Notes: generated from the sequence alone by a model not told the origin. Numbered from the stretch's first letter, positions 25,441 to 33,655 are shown. The stretch is 64,000 nt of DNA from Actinomycetospora corticicola (GCF_013409505.1 NZ_JACCBN010000001.1:4216001-4280000), one strand, 5' to 3'. Program-made: numbers and translations.

Positions 25441-26013
25441 GTGCTCCCTGTGACCGACAGGGGACGCCTGGAGGCGTTGAGCACCCGCATACACGGGGAA
25501 CGCGCTGTGTACACCGACAAATGGGTACGCCTGACGCTTGTCGACATCGAGCCTCCTGGTGGCGGTCGATTCGAGCACCACGTGGTCCGCTTGGCTCGAG
25601 TTGTAACAGCCGCAGTGATCAACGAGTCTGACGAAGTCATGTTGATGTGGCGGCACCGCTTCGCGGTCGATGAGTGGGGCTGGGAACTCCCCGGCGGCAT
25701 CGCGGAAGTCGGTGAAGAGCCGGCGGTCACCGCAGCACGTGAATTTGAGGAAGAGACTGGTTGGCGCCCGATTGGAAGTTTGCGCCATCTCGTCTCCTTC
25801 CAGCCGATGCCTGGCATGGTCGACACTCCACACGAGGTCTGGACGGCTGTGGGGGCAGAGAAGGTCGGAGAGCCCTCAGACACCGAGGAGGCTGCCGTCA
25901 TTGAGTGGGTACCGCTCGCGAACGTCCCTGACATGGTGAAGCGGGGCGAGATCGCTGGCTCAGGACCGCTGGTAGGCCTGCTTACTCTGCTGATGGAGCG
26001 TCAGGGCAACTAA
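25441..26013 (+). CDS. NUDIX hydrolase of the AICE
   Basis: 190 residues with a complete Nudix box: GGIAEVGEEPAVTAAREFEEETGW at about residues 83-106. The N-terminal strand KWVRLTLVDIEPPGGGRFEHHVVR suggests the ADP-ribose/nucleotide-sugar pyrophosphatase type. NUDIX genes are regular residents of AICEs next to the regulator, with unclear roles. GTG 25441 is used; GTG 25450 is an alternative. Its 3' end overlaps the convergent regulator gene by four bases. Confidence 0.85.
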   Translation: MLPVTDRGRLEALSTRIHGERAVYTDKWVRLTLVDIEPPGGGRFEHHVVRLARVVTAAVINESDEVMLMWRHRFAVDEWGWELPGGIAEVGEEPAVTAAREFEEETGWRPIGSLRHLVSFQPMPGMVDTPHEVWTAVGAEKVGEPSDTEEAAVIEWVPLANVPDMVKRGEIAGSGPLVGLLTLLMERQGN

Positions 26014-27128
26014 GCAGACAGCTGGAGGGCTTCGAGACGTCGTCGCTGGCGGACCGAACCAGCTCGGCGCGCGAGTGTTCGACCAGCCGTCGCGTGTTTC
26101 CGGGCCTCAGTGTGCTCATGTTGAGCAAGCATTGATGTCGCCAAGTCGCAGCGAAGGCTTGCGCTCGCCCTGGTGAAGCTCGCGTCCATCCCCTTCAGCG
26201 CCACCATGAGGTCCTCCGTGGCGTCGTGGTCTCCAAGTCGCGCGAAGACGTTGCCCCGCCACCGGGCTAGGTGGGAGGCGTCAAGCGAGATGTACGGCAA
26301 GGGGTCCGCGTTCGCGCTGTCGCTGGGGACGACCGCTGCCGCCTGGTCGAGAGCCCGACGGGCGCCGAGCTGGTCCCCGGCGGCCGCCGCCATCTCGCCG
26401 ACCACAGCCGAGAGCCAGGCATCGAGTACCGGCGGCACGTCGCTGGCGGCCTGGTCCTGCGCGACATGCGCCAGCTCCAGTGCGTCCCCAGCTCGTCCGA
26501 CGTCGAGCAGCACGTATGCCTGCTGCGCCATCGCATGCACCAGCGCGGGCAGGTCGTCCGCCTCGCGCGCTGCCTGCTGCGCGGTGAGGTGCAGCGTCCA
26601 CGCCTGGTCCAAATCCCCGGTGTCGAGCGCCTGCCATCCGGCCAGCGCCGCCGCGTCGGCCAACACGGCTGCCATAGGTCGACGAGCCTTGGGCAAGACG
26701 GCGTGCTTGAGCAGCCGCTCGACCGTCGCCGACAGCGCGCGCAGCTCCTCGAGCGCGGCCGGCGCACCGAGCTGCCGATCAAGAGCCCGGACAGCTTCGA
26801 GACGTGCCGCGTATTCACCGCCGGCCGCGGCACCGGCAGTCCGCGAGAGGTCGAGGCCGGCCATGAGGTGCTCGGCCTGCGCCGTCACCACTGTGCGGGC
26901 CGGGGCAAACCCAAGCTCTGCCGCCGTCCGGCGGTACGTAGCGCAGAAGAGGTCCTGGTACATCTCGCCCGGCTCGACGAGCCCGCTCTCCCAGCGCGGG
27001 AAGTTGCGCTTCAGCGACGCGTCGCCGGGGAGGCGAATGCCACGAGCTTCGGCGTGACGACGCAGCTCGCGAATTGCGCGGGGCTGCGACCAATGGAGGA
27101 GTCGGCGGACCTCGGCCAAGTTGTTCAT
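26010..27128 (-). CDS. XRE-like regulator with TPR-type C-terminus
   Basis: 372 residues. The N-terminal 70 residues (EVRRLLHWSQPRAIRELRRHAEARGIRLPGDASLKRNFPRWESG) form a DNA-binding domain typical of AICE and Streptomyces regulators. The remainder is an Ala/Leu-rich helical solenoid resembling tetratricopeptide repeats (AGWQALDTGDLDQAWTLHLTAQQAAREAD). ATG 27128 follows GGGAGGGGG. It is divergent from the transfer operon, placing its likely operator in 27129-27314. Confidence 0.75.
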   Translation of the reverse strand: MNNLAEVRRLLHWSQPRAIRELRRHAEARGIRLPGDASLKRNFPRWESGLVEPGEMYQDLFCATYRRTAAELGFAPARTVVTAQAEHLMAGLDLSRTAGAAAGGEYAARLEAVRALDRQLGAPAALEELRALSATVERLLKHAVLPKARRPMAAVLADAAALAGWQALDTGDLDQAWTLHLTAQQAAREADDLPALVHAMAQQAYVLLDVGRAGDALELAHVAQDQAASDVPPVLDAWLSAVVGEMAAAAGDQLGARRALDQAAAVVPSDSANADPLPYISLDASHLARWRGNVFARLGDHDATEDLMVALKGMDASFTRASASLRCDLATSMLAQHEHTEARKHATAGRTLARRAGSVRQRRRLEALQLSA

Positions 27129-27314
27129 GCTTGAAGCCCCCTCCCGCATCAGATCTTCAGTGTGAGCCCTCCGCCCTGCTCGCACCAGGGGTGACAGGCT
27201 CCGTGTCATCCCCGTGTCACCTGCTGACAGCTGCCGCTGCACACGTCTGCGGCCGTCTCCTGAACCCGTCGCAGAGAACGCCTCTGCGAATTCGAGGCCA
27301 GGAGAGAACCACCG

Positions 27315-27713
27315 ATGTTCGAGTTCAACGCACCGATCGACACTGGACTCATGCAGGCCGTCGCCACCGGCCACGCCCAGACCATGGAGCGTTGGGAGGA
27401 CACCCCCGCCGGTCGCCGCTCCTCTGGACAGCCGCTCATCGACGAGGCCACCGGCGCCCCGGTCCGGGTCTACGACGTCATGCTCCCCACCGGGCGCGAC
27501 GGCCGCCACGAGCTGCACGGCGTCCGCGTCATCAGCCACGAGGCCCCGGAGCTGGCCCCGTACGCCCCGGTCGAGCTCGTCGGCCTGGTCGCCAAGGTCC
27601 GCCAGGCCCGCAACGGTGGCAAAGGCGTCGACGTCGCCTTCTCGGCCGAGTCCATCCGCCCAGCCACTGCTCCCGCCCGGGGACGCCGCGCTGTCGAGGG
27701 TGAGGCCGCGTGA
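27315..27713 (+). CDS. AICE hypothetical protein, first gene of transfer operon
   Basis: 132 residues starting MFEFNAPIDTGLMQAVATGHAQ; a soluble, mostly beta-rich protein with HELHGVRVISHEAPELAPYAPVELVGLVAKVR in the middle, ending in a basic/acidic tail. AGGAGAG lies nine bases before the ATG. Its stop overlaps the WhiB gene start (GTGA). Proteins of this size and position recur in pSAM2-like elements; function unknown. Confidence 0.68.
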   Translation: MFEFNAPIDTGLMQAVATGHAQTMERWEDTPAGRRSSGQPLIDEATGAPVRVYDVMLPTGRDGRHELHGVRVISHEAPELAPYAPVELVGLVAKVRQARNGGKGVDVAFSAESIRPATAPARGRRAVEGEAA

Positions 27714-28081
27714 CCGCCTGGCAGGCCCGGGCCGCGTGCCGCGACGCCGACCCAGAGCTGTTCTTCCCCGCCTCCGACGACTTCACCGCCATCGAGACCG
27801 CCGCCCAGCTCGTCGCCGCCGCCAAGGTCTGCCACCGCTGCCCCGTGCGCCGCGAGTGCCTGACCTACGCCGTCGACACCGGCCAGCGTCACGGCATCTG
27901 GGCCGGCCACACCCCCGGCCAGCTCCGCATCATCCGCCGCGACCGTCGAGCTGGGGTCCCGCACCCCGACATCGACGCCGCGCCGATGTGTCCCGGCTGC
28001 TCGCTGCTCTTCCCGATGCCCGCGGTCGACGGTCAGCTCTGCTCCGGCTGCCTCGAGCGCCTGCACGGCAAGGGGGCCTGA
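27710..28081 (+). CDS. WhiB-like Fe-S protein with extra C-terminal zinc-ribbon-like cysteines
   Basis: 123 residues. Cys10, Cys41, Cys44 and Cys50 give the WhiB [4Fe-4S] pattern (C...KVCHRCPVRREC), and GIWAGH (residues 62-67) is the WhiB beta-turn motif. Unusually, four more Cys at 94, 97, 111 and 114 (CPGC...CSGC) form a probable second metal site where classical WhiB proteins end. Wbl proteins act as Fe-S transcription factors, often with the primary sigma factor. Coupled by GTGA overlap to the upstream gene. Confidence 0.82.
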   Translation: MTAWQARAACRDADPELFFPASDDFTAIETAAQLVAAAKVCHRCPVRRECLTYAVDTGQRHGIWAGHTPGQLRIIRRDRRAGVPHPDIDAAPMCPGCSLLFPMPAVDGQLCSGCLERLHGKGA

Positions 28082-28083
28082 CC

Positions 28084-29334
28084 ATGTCCGAGCTCGTCCG
28101 CCCCCGACGCCACCACCACACCGCACGCCCGTCCGGCTTCATGGCCTGGCTGCGTGCCCGCCGCTCTGAGCTGGAGTACCAGGCGTGGGTCGAGGAGTTC
28201 ACCTCGCAGTTGCGAGGCGTCTTCCGCGAAGCCTGCCAGTTCACCGGCCTCTGCCACTACATCAGTGCCGCCGCCGGGCTGACCGTGCGGACTCCGCGCG
28301 TGGGCAACGTCGTGCTCGGCCCGCCGGTCTCGCTGACCGTCGAGCTGATGCCCGGCCAGGAGCCCGAGGACTTCCGCGCGCCTGGCCAGCGGATCGCGCA
28401 CACCCTCGGCGGCCACGGCCTCCGCATCGAGCGACTCTCCACCCGCTGGCTGCGCCTGGTCCTGCTCGACGCCGATCCGCTCGGCGACCCGTTTCCTCTT
28501 CCCGACGTCGTCGTCGCGAGCGGGCGCGAGTCGCTGCTGCTCGGACGGGGTGAGGACGGCACTTCGCTCGGCCACGGCATCGCCGACGCGGCCCACATCG
28601 CGGTCCAGGGTCAGAACGGCTCCGGCAAGTCGGCCTTCTGCTATGCGCTGCTCGCTCAGCTCGCGGCCGCCGACGACGTGCTCATTGCCGGCTCCGACAT
28701 CACCGGGCTCCTGCTCGGGCGCGCCTGGGGCGACACCCTCCATCGCGAGTGGCAGACCGTGGGGACCCGCGACCTCGAGGCGCACGCGCTCATGCTCGAG
28801 GCGCTGGTGGCCGAGATGGACCGCCGCCTCGACACGATCCCGCAGCGCTGCGACAAGGTCACCGCTACATCGGCGACGCCCACGGTGCTCGTCGTGCTCG
28901 AGGAGTTCCCCGGGCTGCTGCGGGCGGCGGCCTCCCACCCGAAGCCGAAGAGCGGCAAGAGCCTCGTCGAGCGGATCGTCCTCGCCCAGCTGCGGCTGCT
29001 CTCCGAGGGACGCAAGGCCGCCTTCCGCGTGCTCACGCTCGCCCAGCGCTTCGAGGCCACGGCCGTGGGTGGCGGTTACGCCCGCGACCAGTTCGCGCTG
29101 CGGCTCTCGTTCCGGGTCCCGGCCGACTCGCTCGTGATGCTGCACGGTGATGAGGCCCGACCTCTCGGCCAGGAGCACGCGGGGGCCGCTCCCGGCATCG
29201 CCTACCTCTCCGCGCCCGGCCGCGACTGCGAGCGCATCCGCGTCCCGTACCTCGGCAGCTACGGCGAGTACTGCGACCGGATCGCCCGGCACGGCCTCAC
29301 CGCTCGCGTGGTCGATGAGGAGGCAGCGGCATGA
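28084..29334 (+). CDS. TraB/FtsK-SpoIIIE-type DNA translocase
   Basis: 416 residues. A short N-terminus carries a basic stretch, then VTVRTPRVG-like adaptor strands, Walker A GQNGSGKS at 176-183 and Walker B VLVVLEEFPGLL near 280. The C-terminal part includes LAQRFEATAVGGGYARDQFALRLSFRV. AICEs move double-stranded DNA with a single FtsK-like protein of this type. No transmembrane helix is obvious, as in several AICE versions; the small membrane gene that overlaps by ATGA may help. ATG 28084 follows the WhiB stop by two bases. Confidence 0.85.
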   Translation: MSELVRPRRHHHTARPSGFMAWLRARRSELEYQAWVEEFTSQLRGVFREACQFTGLCHYISAAAGLTVRTPRVGNVVLGPPVSLTVELMPGQEPEDFRAPGQRIAHTLGGHGLRIERLSTRWLRLVLLDADPLGDPFPLPDVVVASGRESLLLGRGEDGTSLGHGIADAAHIAVQGQNGSGKSAFCYALLAQLAAADDVLIAGSDITGLLLGRAWGDTLHREWQTVGTRDLEAHALMLEALVAEMDRRLDTIPQRCDKVTATSATPTVLVVLEEFPGLLRAAASHPKPKSGKSLVERIVLAQLRLLSEGRKAAFRVLTLAQRFEATAVGGGYARDQFALRLSFRVPADSLVMLHGDEARPLGQEHAGAAPGIAYLSAPGRDCERIRVPYLGSYGEYCDRIARHGLTARVVDEEAAA

Positions 29335-29552
29335 ACCTCGTCGCGATCGTCCTCATCGCCTTCCTCGTGACCCTCCTGCTCGCCAAGAGCCACAAGGCCG
29401 GCCCCGCCGTCGTATCCGGCGTCGTCACTGTCTGCCTGCTGTTCGCGGCCTTCCCCGCCCTCGGGCCCGCCGTCACCTCCGGCGCCGGAGCCTTCGCCGA
29501 GCAGATCGGCCAGGCCACCGACCGCGCCGCCAACACCGGGGATGCGCGGTGA
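29331..29552 (+). CDS. Small two-helix membrane protein (Spd-like position)
   Basis: 73 residues with two hydrophobic segments: MNLVAIVLIAFLVTLLLAK and VVSGVVTVCLLFAAFPALG. Encoded directly after the translocase with an ATGA overlap, a position where AICEs and Streptomyces plasmids carry spread (spd) genes that help intramycelial transfer. The name is by position only. Confidence 0.6.
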   Translation: MNLVAIVLIAFLVTLLLAKSHKAGPAVVSGVVTVCLLFAAFPALGPAVTSGAGAFAEQIGQATDRAANTGDAR

Positions 29553-29896
29553 CCCGCCTCGCGGCTGCCGTCGCAGCCACCGCCGACCAGCTCCGCGCCG
29601 CGAACCACGCCACCGTGCGGGGCGCCATCACGCCCACCGAGACCTACGACGTCGTCGGCAACCTCGACGACCTCGCCCACCGGCTGCCGCAGCTCCTCGA
29701 CTTCCTCGTGCGCTCGCTCCGCCGAGCCGACGGCACCGAACACTTCGACGACCGCGGCACCGACTCCGGCCAGGCGCTACGCCTCGCCCGCGGTCACCTC
29801 GACGATGCCCGGCACCGCGCCGCCGAGCTCGCCGCCCACCTCACGCACGCCCATAACGAGCTCGGCCACCTCGGCCAGCTGCGCCCGGAGGACTGA
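29549..29896 (+). CDS. AICE hypothetical helical protein
   Basis: 115 residues, almost entirely alpha-helical and rich in Ala, His and Arg (RLAAAVAATADQLRAANH, RLARGHLDDARHRAAELAAHLTHAHNEL). GTG 29549 overlaps the upstream stop. Function unknown; part of the transfer operon. Confidence 0.62.
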   Translation: MTRLAAAVAATADQLRAANHATVRGAITPTETYDVVGNLDDLAHRLPQLLDFLVRSLRRADGTEHFDDRGTDSGQALRLARGHLDDARHRAAELAAHLTHAHNELGHLGQLRPED

Positions 29897-29899
29897 GCT

Positions 29900-30154
29900 A
29901 TGGCCGCCTACGAGATCGTCCGCCCTGTCGGCCAGGTCCAGGTCCCCGCGCCGCGCACTCCGACCCGCCCCGAGCGCTGTTGGGGCGTGGAGGACGTCGC
30001 CGCGTTCCTCGACGTGCCCGTACGCACCGTCTACGAGTGGCGCCGTACCGGCTACGGGCCGCGCGGACGCCGCGTCGGTCGCTGGCTGCGCTATGACCCC
30101 GCCGAGGTCCGCGCCTGGTTCGCCGACCTCGATGACCGGCCGGCGGCGAGCTGA
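29900..30154 (+). CDS. xis: Excisionase/AlpA-type helix-turn-helix protein
   Basis: 84 residues with a MerR-like HTH_17 motif: CWGVEDVAAFLDVPVRTVYEWRRTGYGPRGRRVGRWLRY. Such proteins bend DNA at att sites to allow excision. It sits three bases upstream of the integrase gene, the normal AICE order xis-int. Confidence 0.82.
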   Translation: MAAYEIVRPVGQVQVPAPRTPTRPERCWGVEDVAAFLDVPVRTVYEWRRTGYGPRGRRVGRWLRYDPAEVRAWFADLDDRPAAS

Positions 30155-30157
30155 CCC

Positions 30158-31315
30158 ATGCCACGTCCGCCGATGCCCGTCGGCACGTACGGCCGCATCC
30201 GGGTCCAGGGAACCAAGGGCAAGTACCGGGCGCTCGCACTCTTCCGGGACCTCGACGGCAAGACCCGGCAGGTCGAGCGTGGCGGATCGACGAAGGCGCA
30301 GGCGACCGAGGCCCTGAAGCTCGCGCTCCGCGACCGTGGCCGGCTCGGCACCGGCATCTCCGGGGAGACCCGCCTCGAGGAGGTCGCCGCGCTGTGGTTC
30401 GCCTCGGTCGAGCGGGCCGTCGAGGCCGGGGAGCGCTCACCCGGGACGGCCGAGCTCTACCGGCGGCAGATGGAGACCGTCGTCGTCCCCGGGGTCGGGT
30501 CACTCCGCGTCCGGGAGGCCACCGTCCCGGTGCTCGACTCCTTCGTCCAGACCGTCCGTGCCCGCCGGGGGCCGGCAGTCGCGAAGCTCGCCCGCTCCGT
30601 GCTCTCCGGCGTCCTGGGCCTGGCCGTGCGCCACGGCGCCGTCCGCTCCAATCCGGTCCGCGACCTCAGCCCCGTCCACGCGGGCCGTCGCAAGCCGACC
30701 CGGGCGCTCACCCTCGCCGAGTGCCGGGCCTGGCTCGCCCAGCTCGACGCCGACGAGGCCGCGCGGGAGAAGGACCTGCCCGACCTGTGCCGGTTCATGC
30801 TCGCCACCGGTGTCCGCATCGGGGAGGCGCTGGCCGTCGCCTGGCCGGACGTCGACCTCGAGGCGGGCACCGTCGACGTGTCCCGGACCCTCATCCGCCT
30901 GACCGGCGTGGGCCTCGTCCGGAAGTCCACGAAGACGGAGGCCGGCGAGCGTCGGCTGATCCTGCCCCGCTTCGCCCTCGAGATGCTCGGCGAGCGCAAT
31001 CCCGACGGCGAGGCCATGGGTCCGCTCTTCCCCGACACCCTCGGCGGTTGGCGCGACCCGTCCAACACCCGGCGCGCGCTCCGGGACGCCCGTGGCTCCG
31101 AGGGCTTCGCCTGGGTGACCAGCCACGTGTTCCGCAAGACCTGCGCCACCGTGCTCGACGCCGCCGGCCATTCGCCCCGCGCGGTCGCCGACCAGCTCGG
31201 GCACGCGCAGGTCTCCATGACCCAGAACTTCTACTTCGGCCGCCGCATCGCGAACCCCGACGCGGCGTCCGCTCTCGACGCCTGGCACGACAGGGAGGAC
31301 GAATCTCATGGGTAA
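30158..31315 (+). CDS. int: Tyrosine recombinase (integrase) of the tRNA-Lys element
   Basis: 385 residues. An N-terminal arm-binding domain (about 1-60), a core-binding SAM-like domain (65-170), then the catalytic domain with Arg in LATGVRIGEAL, HVFRKT, LGHAQ and the nucleophile Tyr in MTQNFYFGRR. All catalytic residues are present. The gene ends 54 bases from attR, directed toward it. It uses a site spanning the anticodon loop to the 3' end of tRNA-Lys. Confidence 0.93.
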   Translation: MPRPPMPVGTYGRIRVQGTKGKYRALALFRDLDGKTRQVERGGSTKAQATEALKLALRDRGRLGTGISGETRLEEVAALWFASVERAVEAGERSPGTAELYRRQMETVVVPGVGSLRVREATVPVLDSFVQTVRARRGPAVAKLARSVLSGVLGLAVRHGAVRSNPVRDLSPVHAGRRKPTRALTLAECRAWLAQLDADEAAREKDLPDLCRFMLATGVRIGEALAVAWPDVDLEAGTVDVSRTLIRLTGVGLVRKSTKTEAGERRLILPRFALEMLGERNPDGEAMGPLFPDTLGGWRDPSNTRRALRDARGSEGFAWVTSHVFRKTCATVLDAAGHSPRAVADQLGHAQVSMTQNFYFGRRIANPDAASALDAWHDREDESHG

Positions 31316-31322
31316 GTCATGG
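31304..31322 (+). repeat. 19-bp subterminal direct repeat, right copy
   Basis: Partner of 19329-19347 with one mismatch. It covers the last codons of int and lies 47 bases before attR. Confidence 0.5.
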
Positions 31323-31369
31323 ATGTCGACCGAGGCCGGAGAGCCCGCACCGTCGCTGACCTGGGCAGA

Positions 31370-31409
31370 GGGTGGGCCCCGTGGGACTCGAACCCACAAC
31401 CAGCGGATT
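31370..31409. repeat. attR: 40-bp core within tRNA-Lys
   Basis: Identical to 19172-19211. It covers tRNA-Lys from the anticodon loop to the 3' end plus three flanking bases, so integration rebuilt an intact tRNA gene here. Confidence 0.92.
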
Positions 31410-31445
31410 AAAAGTCCGATGCTCTGCCCATTGAGCTAGAGGCCC
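31373..31445 (-). tRNA. tRNA-Lys (anticodon UUU)
   Basis: Reading the minus strand: acceptor GGGCCTC pairs with GGGGCCC, the D-stem is GCTC/GAGC, the anticodon loop is CTTTTAA, and the T-arm is GTGGG-TTCGAGT-CCCAC. It lacks an encoded CCA. The outermost anticodon-stem pair is a mismatch. It is the integration target of the adjacent element. Confidence 0.93.
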
Positions 31446-31671
31446 GCTGGTCGCGAGCCTAGTCGGGACGGCGAGGGTCCGACACGGGTCGGGTCGAGCG
31501 GGTGCTCAGTGCTGTCGGCGGGACCACCACGCAGCACCGGGCACCCGATGTTCAGTCACCGACCATCCCGCGCGGACCGAGTCCGCTTGACACGGTGCCG
31601 CCGCAGCCCAACGCCGTGGAGCCTGCTCGTCGGTGGCCGATCCGTGTCACTGGATGCGTCAACGGGGCCAC

Positions 31672-32040
31672 TCACGCACTCGCGGGAGCACGCCCCGCCC
31701 GGGAGCGACCCAACGCCGGGGCGACCAGCACGATCCCGATCACCGTCACCACGAACGCCACCGCCAGCACGAGCGCCAACCCACCCCCGACCCCGCTCAG
31801 CCACGCCGGCACCGCGAGCAGGGCCGAGACGGCGCGGATCACGACCGCCGCCCACAGCGCGGCACGGGACCGACGCGCCCACCACACGGCGAGCAGCACC
31901 AGGGTCAGCACACCGAGGACCAGCGACACCGCGTCCACGAACGGCGGCGCGTCCGGCGGGGCCGGCAGAAGCCACGGGCTCACCGCGTCGACCAACCCCA
32001 GCACCGCCAACACGACCACACCGATCTCGACACGCCTCAT
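31672..32040 (-). CDS. Small four-helix membrane protein
   Basis: 122 residues, MRRVEIGVVVLAVLGLVDAVS at the start, with about four hydrophobic helices and a basic C-terminus. ATG 32040 has GGAGG five bases upstream, so the long frame continuing to 33306 is not used. Family not recognised. Confidence 0.68.
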   Translation of the reverse strand: MRRVEIGVVVLAVLGLVDAVSPWLLPAPPDAPPFVDAVSLVLGVLTLVLLAVWWARRSRAALWAAVVIRAVSALLAVPAWLSGVGGGLALVLAVAFVVTVIGIVLVAPALGRSRAGRAPASA

Positions 32041-32430
32041 CACGACCTCCTCGCCGGAGACCTCAGCGTCGGACACAGCCCAGGGCGCTGTCTGCCGTAG
32101 TCCACTACGGCACCGCTCGCCCTTTCGGCGCACTCGCGCTCCCGCTCGGCGCCGGCACCGACCCGACGTCGGGAAGGCGGATCCGGACACCGCACGCAGG
32201 TCGCCCGGACCGCCTCCACGGGAGCACCACCGAGCGCCCACCCATCGGCGGAGAGCGGGCTCACGACGGCACGAATCAGCAGCATCGTCGCAGGTCAGAC
32301 GGGCTGGAGCCGCTCGGATGCACCAGGGCCCGCCGCCACCCTCCGTGACCTGACCGAACGCGATCGGTGACATGACCGAGACGTATCGTCGCCGCGCAAC
32401 GCCAGACCGACCGTCGGGGAAGGACACGAG
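32041..32430. other. 390-base divergent intergenic region
   Basis: It lies between the membrane protein and L,D-transpeptidase genes. It contains a CCCGACGTCGGGAAG palindrome (about 32162) also seen at 2575, but no credible gene, RNA or clear promoter. Confidence 0.4.
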
Positions 32431-32907
32431 TTGGGTCGTCATCAGGAGCACTTCGAGCGCCGTCGTCTCGTCCGAGGGGCGCTCGCAGCCGCTGCCATCG
32501 GCATCGGGGTGCTGTCGGCCGCCGTCCCCGCCATGGCCGCACCCGCAGCCGGCGCACCGCCCTGCGCGGTCACGGCCAAGGCCTGCGTCAGCATCTCGCA
32601 GCAGAAGGCCTGGATCGGTGACGGCAAGGGCACGCTGCTGCGCGGGCCGGTCCCGGTGACGACGGGGGGGCCGGGCAACGAGACCCCGACCGGCGTCTTC
32701 CACGTGATGTGGAAGGACCAGTACCACCACTCGCGCGAGTACAACCAGGCGCCGATGCCGTACTCGGTGTTCTTCGCGCCCGGTGACGCCTTCCACGGCG
32801 GCAGCCTGCAGCGTGCCTCGGCCGGGTGCGTGCACCTCGGCGACGACGACTCGAAGGCGTTCTTCGACTTCCTGCAGGTCAACGACGAGGTCCAGATTCT
32901 CCCGTAA
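32431..32907 (+). CDS. Secreted L,D-transpeptidase (YkuD domain)
   Basis: 158 residues. A TTG start with GGGGAAGGA upstream gives a signal peptide with twin Arg (ERRRLVRGALAAAAIGIG), cleaved near VPAMA, residue 36. The YkuD catalytic block is FHGGSLQRASAGCVHLGD: His, Ser-x-Gly-Cys with Val-His replacing the more common Ile-Arg. TPTGVFHVMWKD upstream is the usual first strand. It would form 3-3 peptidoglycan cross-links or anchor proteins, important in actinobacteria. It is small, with no LysM or Ig domain. Confidence 0.85.
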   Translation: MGRHQEHFERRRLVRGALAAAAIGIGVLSAAVPAMAAPAAGAPPCAVTAKACVSISQQKAWIGDGKGTLLRGPVPVTTGGPGNETPTGVFHVMWKDQYHHSREYNQAPMPYSVFFAPGDAFHGGSLQRASAGCVHLGDDDSKAFFDFLQVNDEVQILP

Positions 32908-32925
32908 CTGATGAGGAGGCCACGC

Positions 32926-33315
32926 ATGTCGATGGCCCTGGTGATGTCCGAGATGCCCGACCTGGTGCGCCGGGTCAAGGCCGAGCACGTCCCCGACGCC
33001 GCCGGCCGCTGCGGCGGCTGCCGCGACACGGCGGGTCGGACGGCCTCGTGGCCGTGCCAGACCTACCGGATCGCGCAGGAGGCGGAGTGGGTCGGGCGGG
33101 GCAACCTGCCCGGCACGGGCCCGCACGCCCCCGTCGTGCCGCCGACCGCCCGCCCCGAGCGGACCCGGTGGCGGGCCGAGGCGCCGTACTCCCACGACGC
33201 CCCGATGACCGGCGACACCCCGGCGATCGCGGGTACCGGCGGGCGCCGTCGTCGCCGCGAGGGCGACGCCATCCCCTTCCCGACGACGGGTGGGCACGCG
33301 CGGCACGCCATGTGA
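32926..33315 (+). CDS. Hypothetical protein with CGGC motif
   Basis: 129 residues, MSMALVMSEMPDLVRRVKAEHV, a CGGC pair near residue 30 and another Cys in WPCQTYRIA; the C-terminus is Pro/Arg-rich and disordered. AGGAGG lies six bases before ATG 32926. Possibly co-transcribed with the transpeptidase, 18 bases away. Family unknown. Confidence 0.58.
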   Translation: MSMALVMSEMPDLVRRVKAEHVPDAAGRCGGCRDTAGRTASWPCQTYRIAQEAEWVGRGNLPGTGPHAPVVPPTARPERTRWRAEAPYSHDAPMTGDTPAIAGTGGRRRRREGDAIPFPTTGGHARHAM

Positions 33316-33321
33316 GGACTC

Positions 33322-33361
33322 GTGAGCAGTAAGGGTCGTGACAGCGACCGTTAGTGCTCAC
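33322..33361. terminator. 40-bp palindrome of the GTGAGCA family
   Basis: The ends GTGAGCA and TGCTCAC and the 40-bp length match the copies at 5710, 14364 and 57160; the internal arms pair as TAAGGGTCG with CGACCGTTA with mismatches. It starts six bases after the upstream stop. Confidence 0.7.
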
Positions 33362-33379
33362 GGGCGGCGGAGCCGCACA

Positions 33380-33600
33380 TGGGAAAACCCCCGGAGCATG
33401 CTTCCCTCGAACGGCGTTCGAGGGGCTCGGATGGACAACTCCGAGCGCTCCGGGGGTCCGGTGTCCGTCGGGAATTCACCAGCTGACGTGTCCGCCCCGG
33501 AGGGGTGGAGCCGGTCAATCCACGACCTGACGTCGGCTAGCTGACGGACACCTCACGAGTCCTGTCGTTCATCAACGTCGGACCACCTCCTCTCCCATGT
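33380..33600 (-). ncRNA. Candidate structured non-coding RNA
   Basis: The 340-base gap 33316-33655 holds no good gene but strong secondary structure. CCCCCGGAGC (33388-33397) pairs with GCTCCGGGGG (33447-33456) and encloses two adjoining hairpins: CCCTCGAAC/GTTCGAGGG and GCTCGGA/TCCGAGC. Together they make a compact three-way junction. A further 10-bp stem, GGTGTCCGTC (33460) with GACGGACACC (33543), encloses more hairpins. On the minus strand the P1 stem is followed by TTTT, like a terminator, so transcription is probably leftward from a TTAGCGT box near 33620. A short frame with an RBS (MNDRTREVSVS, about 33570-33538) lies at its 5' side. I do not recognise an Rfam family. Confidence 0.5.
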
Positions 33601-33655
33601 ACTCACCACGCTAAGCCTGGATCCGCTGATCCGCAAACGACTTCGAATCCCCTGC

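Larger units (their letters stand above)
19172..31409 (+). mobile_element. Integrated AICE-like element in tRNA-Lys with an ABC-3C defence cargo
   Basis: A 12.2-kb segment bounded by perfect 40-bp direct repeats, the right one being the 3' half of an intact tRNA-Lys gene. Gene order from left: small protein (-), rep (+), three-gene ABC-3C cargo (-), NUDIX (+), XRE-TPR regulator (-), then an operon of hypothetical, WhiB, TraB/FtsK, two small genes, xis and int (+). This set (Rep, single TraB-type translocase, NUDIX, regulator, Xis, tyrosine Int, tRNA site) is the hallmark of actinomycete integrative and conjugative elements such as pSAM2. The segment from about 21.4 to 25.4 kb is visibly AT-richer than the rest. 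All mobility genes look intact, so the element may be able to excise. Confidence 0.9.
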
